Assembly: GCA_963789535.1 (NCBI GenBank)
Contig: CAWBKU010000005.1
Coordinates: 1,550,001-1,614,000, forward strand
Length of the DNA stretch: 64,000 nucleotides
Direction: 5' to 3'
From: CAVXHQ01 sp963789535
Lineage (GTDB): Bacteria > Pseudomonadota > Alphaproteobacteria > Rhodobacterales > Rhodobacteraceae
The notes beneath the pieces were generated by a model. That model was given only the letters and a program-made list of their open reading frames with translations. It was not told the origin of the DNA and did not search any database. Within the stretch, counting starts at the first letter, position 1, and every line of letters starts with the position of its first letter. Positions 1 through 10,200 of the stretch are shown in pieces. Position numbers and translations under genes: made by a program.

Positions 1-799
1 TCAGCGGGATCGCGGCCAGCGGGCTGTGGCGCAGAAAGATCTCGGCGGCGCGCAGCGGCAGGATGGTGGCCAGACCGCGGGCAGGGGCGGCGTGCAGGAT
101 GTGGGACATGAGCACGATCAGGCTGTCGCTCTCGATCTGCGGCGCCACGGCGACGCCCGCGTCGGCCAGATGCCCGGCGATGATCCGGCGGTTCTGCATC
201 ACCGGCGTCAGCAGGCAGAGCGGCACATCGGCCAGATCGGCCCACCGCAGAGAGGCCGCCTGCGCCAGCGGCGCCCCCTCGTGACAGATCAGGACATAGC
301 GTTCGTCATAGAGCGGGACCGTGGTGACGCGGCCCAAGGGCTCGCCCTCGAGATAGCTCAGCCCCGCGTCGATCTGCAAATCCTCGAGCATGGTGAGGAT
401 GTCGATGCTGCTGGCCGAGTGCACGGTGATGCGCACGCCCGGATGGGCGGCGGCGAACCGGCTGGTGAGGCGGCTCATCGCCGCGAGGGCGGTGGGGATC
501 GCGGCGAGGCGCAGGTTGCCCGAGAGGCCCGCGTCGGTGCCGGTGCGGGCGGCGCGCAGCTCCTCGCGCATGGTGCGGGTATCGCCGACGATCCGCCGCG
601 CCCAGTCGAGCGCGCGTTTGCCCTCGGGCGTCAGCCCCTGATAGCGCGAGCCGCGCAGCACCAGCATGACGCCGAGCTGTTCCTCGAGCTGCTTGATCGC
701 CGCCGACAGGGTCGGTTGCGTCACCCCGACGGCCTGCGCGGCCCTGCCGAAGTGGCGGGCCTGCGCAAGGGCGAGGAACATTTCGAGTTTGTCGATCAT
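1..799 (-). CDS. LysR-family transcriptional regulator (3' end cut off)
   Basis: The reading frame starts MIDKLEMFLALAQARHFGRA and carries a LysR winged helix-turn-helix at about residues 2-60, with the recognition region around TQPTLSAAIKQLEEQLG. After it comes the start of a LysR substrate-binding domain, including a typical SYLEGEPLGR segment. About 266 codons are visible and the C-terminus lies before base 1. It is divergent from oppA, which starts 355 bases away, so control of the opp genes is plausible. LysR proteins often regulate a divergent neighbour, but nothing here shows the ligand. Confidence 0.9.
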   Translation of the reverse strand, partial: MIDKLEMFLALAQARHFGRAAQAVGVTQPTLSAAIKQLEEQLGVMLVLRGSRYQGLTPEGKRALDWARRIVGDTRTMREELRAARTGTDAGLSGNLRLAAIPTALAAMSRLTSRFAAAHPGVRITVHSASSIDILTMLEDLQIDAGLSYLEGEPLGRVTTVPLYDERYVLICHEGAPLAQAASLRWADLADVPLCLLTPVMQNRRIIAGHLADAGVAVAPQIESDSLIVLMSHILHAAPARGLATILPLRAAEIFLRHSPLAAIPL

Positions 800-1153
800 C
801 GGCCCATCATTGCATCTGCGGCGCCGGGGGAAAGGGATTTCCGCGCACCCCGGGCCTGCCCGCCCTGCGGCATCGAAAAGGCGCCTCGTGCAGGGGACGG
901 CGCATTTGTGCGCACCGTGCGGCGATGCCGGGCGGCATCCTCCCGTTCGATCCGCCGCTTTGCCGATCCGCAGCGCAGATTCCGCAAGGTCAGTCCGCTT
1001 CGCCCTTGCCATTCGAGCCGTCAGATTGAAGGATCGAGCATCTTTCCCCGGCCGCGCCACGGCATATTCCCCGGTGCGGCAGGGGGCCTGAAAACAACGA
1101 CCGGTCCGGCGCCGCTGCGGCCCCGTTCCGGCACACCAACAGGGAGAACTCTC
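800..1153. other. Intergenic region between the LysR gene and oppA
   Basis: This 354-base gap separates two divergent genes and should hold both promoters. I see a purine-rich ribosome binding site (agggaga) at about 1141-1147 ahead of oppA, but no convincing operator palindrome or small gene. The plus-strand frame is open upstream of oppA, but only as a by-product of high GC. Confidence 0.5.
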
Positions 1154-2791
1154 ATGTCCATTCGCGCAACTCTCATGGCGGGGACCGCCACCGCGCTCCT
1201 CGCTTTCGCCGGTCAGGCCATGGCCGACGCCCATGCGACCCATCCCGTCACCGGCGAGGCGCTCGCCGAGGTTCAGTCGTTCACCTACCGCGTCGGCGAC
1301 GACAGCCCGTCGATCGACCCGCAACTGGTCGAGGACGTCGACGGCAGCGCCATCGCCCGCGACCTGTTCGAGGGTCTGATGAACGAGGACGAGGAGGGCA
1401 ACGTGATCCCCGGCGTGGCGACCGGCTATACCGTGTCCGACGACGGCCTCGTCTATACCTTTACCCTGCGCGACAACGCGATGTGGTCGGACGGCGTGCA
1501 GGTCACGGCGCAGCAGTTCGTCGACGGCATCCGCCGTGCCGCCGATCCCGAGACCGCCTCGGAATACGCCTGGTATCTCGAGGTGGCGGGCATCGTGAAC
1601 GCCGGCGCCGTGACGGCGGGCGAAATGCCGCTCGAGGATCTGGGGGTTCGCGCCATCGACGACCTCACGCTCGAGATCACCATCGACGCGCCGCGCCCGT
1701 ATTTCCCGCAGACCAGCACGTTCCCGACGCTGTTCCCCGCCCGCCTCGACGTGATCGGGGAATTCGGCAACGACTGGCTGACGCCGGAAAATGGCGTGTT
1801 CAACGGCGCCTACGTCCTGCAAAGCAAGACCCCGCAGGAAGAGATCACCCGGGTGCGCAACGAGATGTACTGGGACAACGAGAACACCATCCTCGATACC
1901 GTCACCGCCCTCGTCATCAACGACGAGAACGCCGCCCTCACGCGCTATCTGGCGGGCGAGCTGGACATGACCGACATCCCGGCGGGCCAGTATCCGCGCC
2001 TGGCCGAGGAATATCCCGATCAGGCCATCAGCTTTCCGAACTCGTGCTCCTACTACTACTGGTTCAACCTGTCCGAGAGCGGCCCCGAGGCGCTTCAGGA
2101 CGTGCGCGTGCGGCAGGCGCTGAGCCTTGCCGTGGACCGCGACATCATCGTCGACAACGTCCTCGCCGGAGGTCAGCGCGCCGCCTATACCTATACCCAC
2201 TGGGCGATCCCCGGCTGGGAGGTTCCCGCCGTCGAGGCCGCCGCGATGAGTCAGGCAGACCGCAATGCCCGTGCCGCCGAACTGATGACCGAGGCGGGCT
2301 ATGGCCCCGACAATCCCCTCACCCTCGAGATCGTCTACAACACCTCCGACAGCCATCAGGCGATCGCCGTCGCGATCAGCCAGATGTGGAAGCAGACCCT
2401 CGGCGTCGAGGCGACGCTCGCCAATCAGGAGTGGTCGACCTTCCTCGACACCCGCGGCAGCCAGAACTTCGATCTGGCGCGTGCGGGCTGGTGCGCGGAC
2501 TATGCCGAACCCTCGACCTATCTCGACCTTCTGACCACCGCCTCGGCCTACAACGACGGCAAGTATTCCAACGCCGAGATCGACGCCCTGATGGACGAGG
2601 CCAAGCTCGCCGAGGATCCGCTGTCGCTCTATCAGCAGGTCGAGGTCATCGCCGCCGAGGACGCCGCGATTATCCCGATCTATCACTACGCAAGCGTGCG
2701 GATGATGAACCCCGCGCTCGCGAACTGGCCGACCGAGAACCTGCTTCAGAACTGGTACAGCCGGAACCTCTACATCACGGCCGATCAGTAA
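1154..2791 (+). CDS. oppA: Oligopeptide ABC transporter, periplasmic substrate-binding protein
   Basis: This is a 545-residue family 5 solute-binding protein. Residues 1-24 form a Sec signal peptide ending AGQAMA. The mature protein has the family features of a peptide binder: an early DSPSIDPQLVEDVDG segment, the LVYTFTLRDNAMWSDG strand and the late RVRQALSLAVDRD stretch. The start at 1154 follows an agggaga ribosome site and yields the signal peptide, so the open frame further upstream is not coding. It is the first gene of oppABCDF and would deliver peptides to OppB/OppC. Ligand choice (peptide, murein peptide or other) cannot be read from the sequence. Confidence 0.93.
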   Translation: MSIRATLMAGTATALLAFAGQAMADAHATHPVTGEALAEVQSFTYRVGDDSPSIDPQLVEDVDGSAIARDLFEGLMNEDEEGNVIPGVATGYTVSDDGLVYTFTLRDNAMWSDGVQVTAQQFVDGIRRAADPETASEYAWYLEVAGIVNAGAVTAGEMPLEDLGVRAIDDLTLEITIDAPRPYFPQTSTFPTLFPARLDVIGEFGNDWLTPENGVFNGAYVLQSKTPQEEITRVRNEMYWDNENTILDTVTALVINDENAALTRYLAGELDMTDIPAGQYPRLAEEYPDQAISFPNSCSYYYWFNLSESGPEALQDVRVRQALSLAVDRDIIVDNVLAGGQRAAYTYTHWAIPGWEVPAVEAAAMSQADRNARAAELMTEAGYGPDNPLTLEIVYNTSDSHQAIAVAISQMWKQTLGVEATLANQEWSTFLDTRGSQNFDLARAGWCADYAEPSTYLDLLTTASAYNDGKYSNAEIDALMDEAKLAEDPLSLYQQVEVIAAEDAAIIPIYHYASVRMMNPALANWPTENLLQNWYSRNLYITADQ

Positions 2792-2808
2792 CCGGACCCG
2801 ATCTGACC

Positions 2809-2836
2809 GGCGCGCCCCCTGACCCGGGGGCGCGCC
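2809..2836 (+). promoter_or_regulatory. Strong GC hairpin between oppA and oppB
   Basis: An 11-bp perfect stem (GGCGCGCCCCC with GGGGGCGCGCC) encloses a 6-base loop just after the oppA stop. There is no run of T after it, so it is not a classical terminator. Hairpins here commonly protect the binding-protein mRNA from 3' decay and so raise its level above that of the permease genes; that role is inferred. Confidence 0.6.
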
Positions 2837-2894
2837 GCACCCCTCCGGGACGCGCCCGGACCACCGTCAGACCCCCTCAGGACCGGAACCGCCC

Positions 2895-3818
2895 ATGTAC
2901 AGTTTCATCGCCCGCAGGCTGCTCGTCGCGATCCCGACGCTGCTGATCCTGATCGTGATTTCCTTCGTGCTGATGTTCGCCGCCCCCGGCGGCCCGTTCT
3001 CGGGCGAGCGGGCGCTGCCCGCGACGGTGCAGGCCAACATCGAGGCGCGCTACGGCCTCGACAAATCCTACCCGGTGCAACTCTTCAGCTATGTCTGGAA
3101 CATCGTCGTCCACTTCGATTTCGGCCCGTCGTTCCAGTATCGCGACCGCTCCGTCAACGACGTGATCGCGCAGGGCTTTCCGGTGACGCTCACCTACGGG
3201 TTCTGGTCGTTCGTCGTGGCCGTGGTCGCAGGCGTCTCGCTCGGCATCGCCGCGGCGATCCGGCAGAACACCTGGCTCGACTATCTCGCGGTCGGCATCT
3301 CGATCGGGGCGCAGGTGCTGCCGAACTTCGTCATGGCGCCGATCCTGCTCATCGTCTTCACCCTCTGGCTCGGCTGGTTGCCGGGCGGCGGCTGGAACAA
3401 CGGCGCGTGGCAGAACATGGTGATGCCGGTCATCGCCCTCTCGACCTCCTACATGGCGTCGATCGCGCGGATCATGCGGTCGTCGATGCTCGAGGTGCTG
3501 AACTCGGGCTTCATCCGCACCGCGCGCGCCAAGGGGCTGCCGATGCGCCGCATCATCTGGGGTCATGCGTTCAAGCCGGCGTTCCTGCCGGTGCTGTCCT
3601 ACCTCGGCCCCGCCTTCGTGCTGATGATCACCGGCTCGGTCGTCGTCGACGTGTTCTTCTCGACGGGCGGCATCGGCCAGTTCTTCGTCAATTCGGCGTT
3701 CAACCGCGACTATTCCGTCATCATGGGCATCACCATCCTCGTCGGCGCGCTCACGATCCTGTTCAACCTTCTGGTCGACGTGCTCTACGCCTGGATCGAC
3801 CCGAAAATCCGGTATTGA
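2895..3818 (+). CDS. oppB: Oligopeptide ABC transporter permease OppB
   Basis: A 307-residue inner-membrane permease of the DppB/OppB type. It opens with MYSFIARRLLVAIPTLLIL, a first transmembrane helix, then a periplasmic loop with the RYGLDKSYPVQL segment, and about five more helices. The cytoplasmic EAA loop, which docks to the ATPases, is visible as IRTARAKGLPMRRIIWGHAF at about residues 206-225. It pairs with OppC, encoded 11 bases downstream. Confidence 0.95.
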   Translation: MYSFIARRLLVAIPTLLILIVISFVLMFAAPGGPFSGERALPATVQANIEARYGLDKSYPVQLFSYVWNIVVHFDFGPSFQYRDRSVNDVIAQGFPVTLTYGFWSFVVAVVAGVSLGIAAAIRQNTWLDYLAVGISIGAQVLPNFVMAPILLIVFTLWLGWLPGGGWNNGAWQNMVMPVIALSTSYMASIARIMRSSMLEVLNSGFIRTARAKGLPMRRIIWGHAFKPAFLPVLSYLGPAFVLMITGSVVVDVFFSTGGIGQFFVNSAFNRDYSVIMGITILVGALTILFNLLVDVLYAWIDPKIRY

Positions 3819-3829
3819 GGGGGCGCGTC

Positions 3830-4759
3830 ATGGTCTATCCCGACAAGGCGACGACCGATGGCATCACGGGAGCGATGGCCGTGGCCGAGGTGCGGGGCCG
3901 CTCGCTCTGGGCCGATGCGCGCCAGCGGTTCCTCGCCAACAAGGCGGCGATGGCGTCCAGCTTCGTCCTGCTCCTCGTCGCCGCCTTCGCCTTCTTCGGC
4001 GGCTACTTCGCCGAGTGGGAGAGGGACTTCACCGACTTTTCCCTGATGGGCGCCAACGCCTACAAGGGGGTGCCCTCCATCGAGACCGGGCACTATTTCG
4101 GCACTGACAATTCGGGCCGCGACATGTTCGCCCGCACCGTGCAGGGCACGCGCATCTCGCTGCTCGTCGGCGTCGTCGGCGCGCTGGTGGCGGTGATCGT
4201 CGGCACGCTCTATGGCGCCGTGGCGGGCTATCTCGGCGGCCGCACCGACGGGATCATGATGCGCACCGTCGACGTGCTGATGTCGATCCCGTTCATGTTC
4301 GTTCTGATCCTGCTCCTCGTGATGTTCGGACGCAGCATGTTCATGCTCTTCCTCGGGATCGGCCTGATCTCGTGGCTCGACATGGCACGGATCGCGCGCG
4401 GCCAGACCCTGACCATCAAGAACAAGGAGTTCGTCGAGGCCGCCGTCGCCACCGGCGTCGCCCCGTTCCGCATCGTGCTGCGCCATATCGTGCCCAATCT
4501 CCTCGGCATCGTCGTGGTCTACGCCACCCTCCTGATCCCCGGCATGATCATCACCGAGAGCTTCATTTCCTTCCTCGGACTCGGCGTGCAGGAACCCAAC
4601 ACCTCGCTCGGGATGCTGATCTCGCAGGGCGCCGCCGCCTTCACCGATGGCGCCTGGTGGCAACTCGCCTTTCCGCTGTTCTTCTTCATCGTCACGCTCT
4701 TCGCCTTCTTCTTCGTCGGCGACGGGTTGCGCGATGCGCTCGATCCGAAGGATCGGTGA
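3830..4759 (+). CDS. oppC: Oligopeptide ABC transporter permease OppC
   Basis: A 309-residue permease with the OppC layout: a cytoplasmic N-terminus, a first helix near residues 43-61, the HYFGTDNSGRDMFARTVQGT segment that precedes the permease core, and an EAA loop (EFVEAAVATGVAPFRIVLRH). I chose the ATG at 3830, right after the oppB stop. The frame also extends upstream inside oppB, but that part has no OppC character. It forms the channel with OppB. Confidence 0.94.
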   Translation: MVYPDKATTDGITGAMAVAEVRGRSLWADARQRFLANKAAMASSFVLLLVAAFAFFGGYFAEWERDFTDFSLMGANAYKGVPSIETGHYFGTDNSGRDMFARTVQGTRISLLVGVVGALVAVIVGTLYGAVAGYLGGRTDGIMMRTVDVLMSIPFMFVLILLLVMFGRSMFMLFLGIGLISWLDMARIARGQTLTIKNKEFVEAAVATGVAPFRIVLRHIVPNLLGIVVVYATLLIPGMIITESFISFLGLGVQEPNTSLGMLISQGAAAFTDGAWWQLAFPLFFFIVTLFAFFFVGDGLRDALDPKDR

Positions 4760-4784
4760 ACATGACACATCCCAAGGACCGCTG

Positions 4785-5783
<999 letters not shown>

Positions 5784-5819
5784 TGCGCCGCCCGTGCCCC
5801 TCCGCGCCGCGTCGCGGTT

Positions 5820-5839
5820 TTTTCTTGCTCCAAAAACTC
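5820..5839 (-). repeat. Dispersed short motif, copy 1
   Basis: On the minus strand this reads GAGTTTTTGGAGCAAGAAAA. It matches 29011-29030 at 19 of 20 positions. Both copies lie just after the 3' end of a gene. Function is unknown. Confidence 0.6.
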
Positions 5840-5910
5840 CCCCCGGAGGGTCCGCCGGTAGACCGGAAACCCCGGCATCCCGTCCGCGCCCTCCGTGCAA
5901 AGAGCGCCCG

Positions 5911-5997
5911 ATGATCACCTTCGCCGACCGCCGCCGTGCCAGCGACGCCAGACTCGGGGCGGTGCGCTCCGCCAGACCCGTCGGGGCCGTGGCATGA
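5911..5997 (+). pseudogene. 28-codon chimeric mini-ORF left by the opp duplication
   Basis: The first codons (M-I-T-F) and the preceding gagcgcccg match the oppF start, while the remaining 23 codons match the oppD C-terminus. It looks like the junction product of the tandem duplication and not a selected gene. It could still be translated, since it keeps the oppF-like start context. Confidence 0.55.
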
Positions 5998-6009
5998 CGC
6001 GCGCCGCCC

Positions 6010-6034
6010 CCGTTCACGTTGCCGTAACAACTCC
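6010..6034 (-). repeat. Dispersed 25-base repeat, copy 1
   Basis: Read on the minus strand, this 25-base stretch matches 15652-15676 at 23 of 25 positions; the shared core is GGCAACGTGAACGG. It sits in the oppD-oppF spacer about 55 bases before oppF. It is not part of any gene here. Confidence 0.65.
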
Positions 6035-6088
6035 CGCCGGAGGCTCTGCCGTTCCTCCGCGCGCCTCCCGTCCGGAAGTGAGCGCCCG

Positions 6089-7123
6089 ATGACCACCCTC
6101 TCCAAGACCGCCCCCCGAACCGATGGGCCGCTCCTCGCCGTCCGCGACCTCTCCGTCGTCTTCGACGTGAAACCGCGCGGCGCCTGGCCGTGGACGCCGC
6201 TCCTGAAGCTCTATGCCGTCAGCCACGTCTCCTTCGACCTCGCCTCCGGCGAGTGTCTCGGCGTGGTGGGCGAGAGCGGGTCGGGCAAGTCGACGCTGGC
6301 GCGCGCCATCGTCGGCACCGTGCCCACCACCTCGGGCGATCTGACGTTCGAGGGCAAGCCCGTCTCGACCGAGGCACGGGCACGGCGGGCGCACGCAAAG
6401 GACGTGCAGATGATCTTTCAGGATCCGCTCGCCGCCCTGAACCCGCGCATGACGGTGGGCGACATCATCGCGGAACCCCTGGTGACGCATTACCCCTCGA
6501 CCCCGCGCAAGGAGGTCAAGAGACGCGTCGCCGAGGGCATGGAGCGGGTGGGCCTGCTGCGCACCCTCATCAACCGCTATCCGCACGAGTTCTCGGGCGG
6601 CCAGTGCCAGCGCATCGGCATCGCCCGCGCCCTGATCCTGCGCCCCAAACTGCTGATCTGCGACGAGCCGGTCTCGGCGCTCGACGTCTCGGTGCAGGCG
6701 CAGGTGGTAAACCTGCTCGCCGAACTGCGCCGCGACATGGATCTGTCGATGATCTTCATCGCGCACGACCTCTCGGTGGTCAAACACATCTCGGACCGGA
6801 TCGCTGTCATGTATCTCGGCCGCCTGATGGAGGAGGCCGAGGCAAAGACGCTCTGCCGCCGCCCCGAGCATCCCTATACGCAGGCGCTGATCTCCTCGGT
6901 GCCGATCCCCGACCCGGCCCTCGAGGCGGCGCGCGCGCGCCCGGTGTTGCAGGGAGAGTTGCCCTCGCCGCTGCGCCCGCCCTCGGGCTGCGTGTTCCGC
7001 ACCCGCTGTCCCAAGGCCGAATCCATCTGCGCCGATAAGCTGCCGCCCGTCATCGAAAAGGACCGCGGCCATCGCATCGCCTGCCACTTCCCGGCGCCGA
7101 TGGAGGTTCTGGCCAACGCCTGA
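6089..7123 (+). CDS. oppF: Oligopeptide ABC transporter ATP-binding protein OppF
   Basis: A 344-residue ATPase that pairs with OppD. Walker A GESGSGKS is at residues 61-68, the signature (EFSGGQCQR) near 167 and Walker B (LLICDEPVSALD) near 188. The C-terminal Cys tail reads SGCVFRTRCPKAESIC. The start at 6089 is the first ATG ahead of the conserved LLAVRDLSVVFDV strand. It is separated from oppD by 305 bases, unlike the tight spacing elsewhere in the operon, because of the duplicated junction. Confidence 0.93.
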   Translation: MTTLSKTAPRTDGPLLAVRDLSVVFDVKPRGAWPWTPLLKLYAVSHVSFDLASGECLGVVGESGSGKSTLARAIVGTVPTTSGDLTFEGKPVSTEARARRAHAKDVQMIFQDPLAALNPRMTVGDIIAEPLVTHYPSTPRKEVKRRVAEGMERVGLLRTLINRYPHEFSGGQCQRIGIARALILRPKLLICDEPVSALDVSVQAQVVNLLAELRRDMDLSMIFIAHDLSVVKHISDRIAVMYLGRLMEEAEAKTLCRRPEHPYTQALISSVPIPDPALEAARARPVLQGELPSPLRPPSGCVFRTRCPKAESICADKLPPVIEKDRGHRIACHFPAPMEVLANA

Positions 7124-7200
7124 TCCGGCCCGGCGCCGTTGCGCGCCGCGCAACCCTCGGCACGGTCCGTTACCACATGGACTATCAAGGCGATGGGCCG

Positions 7201-7220
7201 AAGTTGACAGCTGTCAACTT
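7201..7220. terminator. Perfect 20-base palindrome between convergent oppF and tamB
   Basis: AAGTTGACAGCTGTCAACTT is its own reverse complement and lies 77 bases after oppF and 11 bases after the tamB stop, between converging genes. As RNA it would fold to an 8-bp stem with a 4-base loop on either strand. There is no clear T tract, so it may be a weak bidirectional terminator or a protein site. Confidence 0.45.
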
Positions 7221-7231
7221 TCGCCGCGCAC

Positions 7232-10200
7232 TCAGTAATCCCGCTCGAAGAAGATGCCGATCCCGGTGTCGCCGTCCGATCCGGCGGTGCCGGTGACGGT
7301 GATGTCGTCGGTCAGGTCGAGGTTCAGGGTGATCTCGGTGCTGTCGCTGCCCACGACCACGTCGGTATAGACATTCTCGGTCAGATAGGCGCCCGCCCGC
7401 ACGCCGATGCCACCGTCGTCGTCGGTCACGATATCGAGGTCGTCGAGACCCAGACCCGGAACGGAAGTCGTCGATGAGGCCACCGCCGCCGCGCCCGGCC
7501 AGCGTGCTGACGGCGGCGGCGAGTTGCACCGCCTGAAGGGGCGTGATCGACGACAGGTCGCGACCGAAGATGAGGCGCGCCAGAACTTCGTCCTGCGGCA
7601 GGTCCGGCTCGCTGACGAAGCGGACCTCGGGGTCGTCGGCGGGCCCTTCGACGATGACGCTGACCTTGGTGCTGTCGGTCGTCTCGGTGGTCGCCACCAG
7701 CCGAATGAACGGCACGAAATCCCCTTGCAGATAGGCGCCGCCCTCGTCGAGGTCGAAGCGCTGTTGCAGGATGTCGACACGGCCCCGGACCAGCTCGAAC
7801 TGACCGACCGGAATGACGTTCGCCGTGGTGCCGGTGATCGCCAGTTCGCCGCCCAGTTCCGCGTCGACGCCGCGGCCGCGGATGAAGATGCGGGCAGGGG
7901 CGCGGATCAGCAGGTCGAGGACATAGGCAGGCCCGCCGCCGCCCGCCACCCGTGGTTCGACGCCCGCGATGGTGAGGCCGGCGCGGTTCAGGGTCGCGCG
8001 CACGGCGGGCGGGGCGCCGACATGCTCGACCTCGGGCAGGTCGCCCAGCACCGAGATGCCGGACGAGGGCACGCGGATCTCGGTCTCGCCGATGTCGATG
8101 GTGCCCGCGATCCGCGCACCGCCCGCCAGCGGGCCGGTGATGGTGATGAGGCCGTTCGCCGTCGTCTCGAAGAGGTTCGGATCGCGCACGATCAGGCGGT
8201 CGGCGGCGATGCGGATGTCGGCGACGTTCGGTGCCGCAAGACCCACGGGGCCGGTGACGTTCAGCCGCCCTCCCGCGTCGAGCGAGGCGCCGAGGCCGAG
8301 GATTGCCTGACCGCCGGTCAACTGGATGGTGCCGCCGATATCCTCGAGGGCGCGGCCCAGCGTCGGCGCGAAGAGGCGTCCGTCGGTCAGCGTCACGGTG
8401 CCCGTGACCGAGGAGAGCGCGGGCGGGCCGTTCACCGAGAGGGCGAAACCGGCGTTGCCCGTCAGGGTGCGCGGCTCGATGAACGGATCGGCAAGGGCGA
8501 GCGGCGCCTGGCCGTCCACCGTCAGGGCCAGCGCGCCGCCCGGCGCCACCTCGCCGCGCACCGTGGCGCTGATGCCCGCCGGGCCGGTGGCGTCGATGTC
8601 GAGGCCGATGCCGCCGCCCGGTTGCAGACGGGCCGAACCGTCGGCGGTGACGGGGCCGGAGAAATCTGGCACGAACTGGCCGATGTCGTTCAGGCGCGCC
8701 TGAAAGGTGCCGCCGCCCGCACCGTTCACACTGTCGAAATCGCCCGAGACGGAGAACCCGGGGAACGTCACGTCGAGGCCCTGCGCGCGCAGGGTGCCGT
8801 CCGCGCTGCGGCTGACCTGACCGTCGATGCGCCCCACGCCCGCGAGCAGGGGTGCGGCAGCGGGCACGCCGACGTCGAGGCTGCGGGTCTCGGCGTCGAG
8901 TGCCAGATCGAAGGTCGAGAAATCGAGCGCCGTGGTGCCCCTGACCGCGGCCGAGACGCCGCCCGCGATGGGCTGTCCGATGAGGCCCGCATAGGTCGAC
9001 AGGCTGTCGACGCTGGCGCGCGCATCGACGGTCACGGTATCGGTGCCCCCGGCGGTGACGCGGAACTCTGCGCCGCCGGGGCCGGTGCCGTCGATGTCGA
9101 TCGAGGTCACGCCGTCGCTCTGCCGCAGGGCCTGTCCGCGCGCGCTCAGGCCGCCGGGCAGGGCAATGCCGCCCGCAGAGAGATCGGCGCCGGTGACGTC
9201 GAAGTCCACGTCGAAACCGGAGAGATCCGGCCAGGCCATGCCCGAGACGTCGAGATCGAGCGATCCGGCGAGCGAGCGGCCCGCCAGATCCGACCAGGGC
9301 GCGAGGCTGGCGACCTGCGCCAGCAGCGCGCCCCTGATCTGGCCGCCGTCGGCGGGCGCGGCGAGGCTGGCGTCGAGGTCGATGGCCGCACCGCCCGGCC
9401 CGCTCGCCGTGGCGTCGATGGCAGTGACGCCATCGGGCGTGCGCGTGGCGGTGCCTTGTGCCTCGAGCGCGCCCGCGAGGCGGTATCCGAGACCGGCGAG
9501 GTTCTCGCCCGCAAGATCGAAGGCGAGGTCGAAGGTGGTCGCATCGGGCCGCGCGTTGCCACTGGCGGTCAGGTCGACGGATCCGGCGAAGGGCTGACCG
9601 GCGAGGCCCGAATAGGCCGAGAGGTCGCTCGCGGCGAGGTCGATTTGTCCTGTGATTTCATTGCCCTGCGCTTCGGTGGCCATGCTGCCGTCGAGGCGCG
9701 CCACCAGACCGCCGGGGCCGGTCGCGTCGACCGCCGCGGTTGCCGCGCCGGTGGCGTCGCGGGTCGCGGTGCCCCGCGCGGTCACAGCGCCGTCGAGGCC
9801 GTAGCCATAGCCCGACAGATCGCGGCCCGAGAGGTCGAAGGTAAGGTCGAGGGTGCTCAGATCCGGCAGGGCAGCGCCGCTGGCCGACACGTCGAGGGCG
9901 CCCGACAGCACCTCGCCGACGAGGGCGGAATAGGCGCCGAGGTCGGCGGCGGACAGGGTGAGCGTGCCCGCCACCTCGCTGCCCGCGTCGCGCGGTGCCA
10001 TGGTGCCCTGAACGTTCAGGTCGAGGGCGCCGGGGCCGGTGACGGCGGCAAAGAGGGTGAGGTCGCCCGCCGGCGCGCGGGCGGCGATGCCGTTGGCGGC
10101 GAGGGTGCCGGTCAGGCGACGGGGGCCCGCGACGAGGTCGCGGACCGAGGCGTCGAAGACCACGTCGAAGTCGGTCGCCATCGGCTGATAGATATTGCCG

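Noticed and set aside
26..1153. An upstream extension of the oppA reading frame
   Set aside because: It runs antisense through the LysR gene and would bury the oppA signal peptide.
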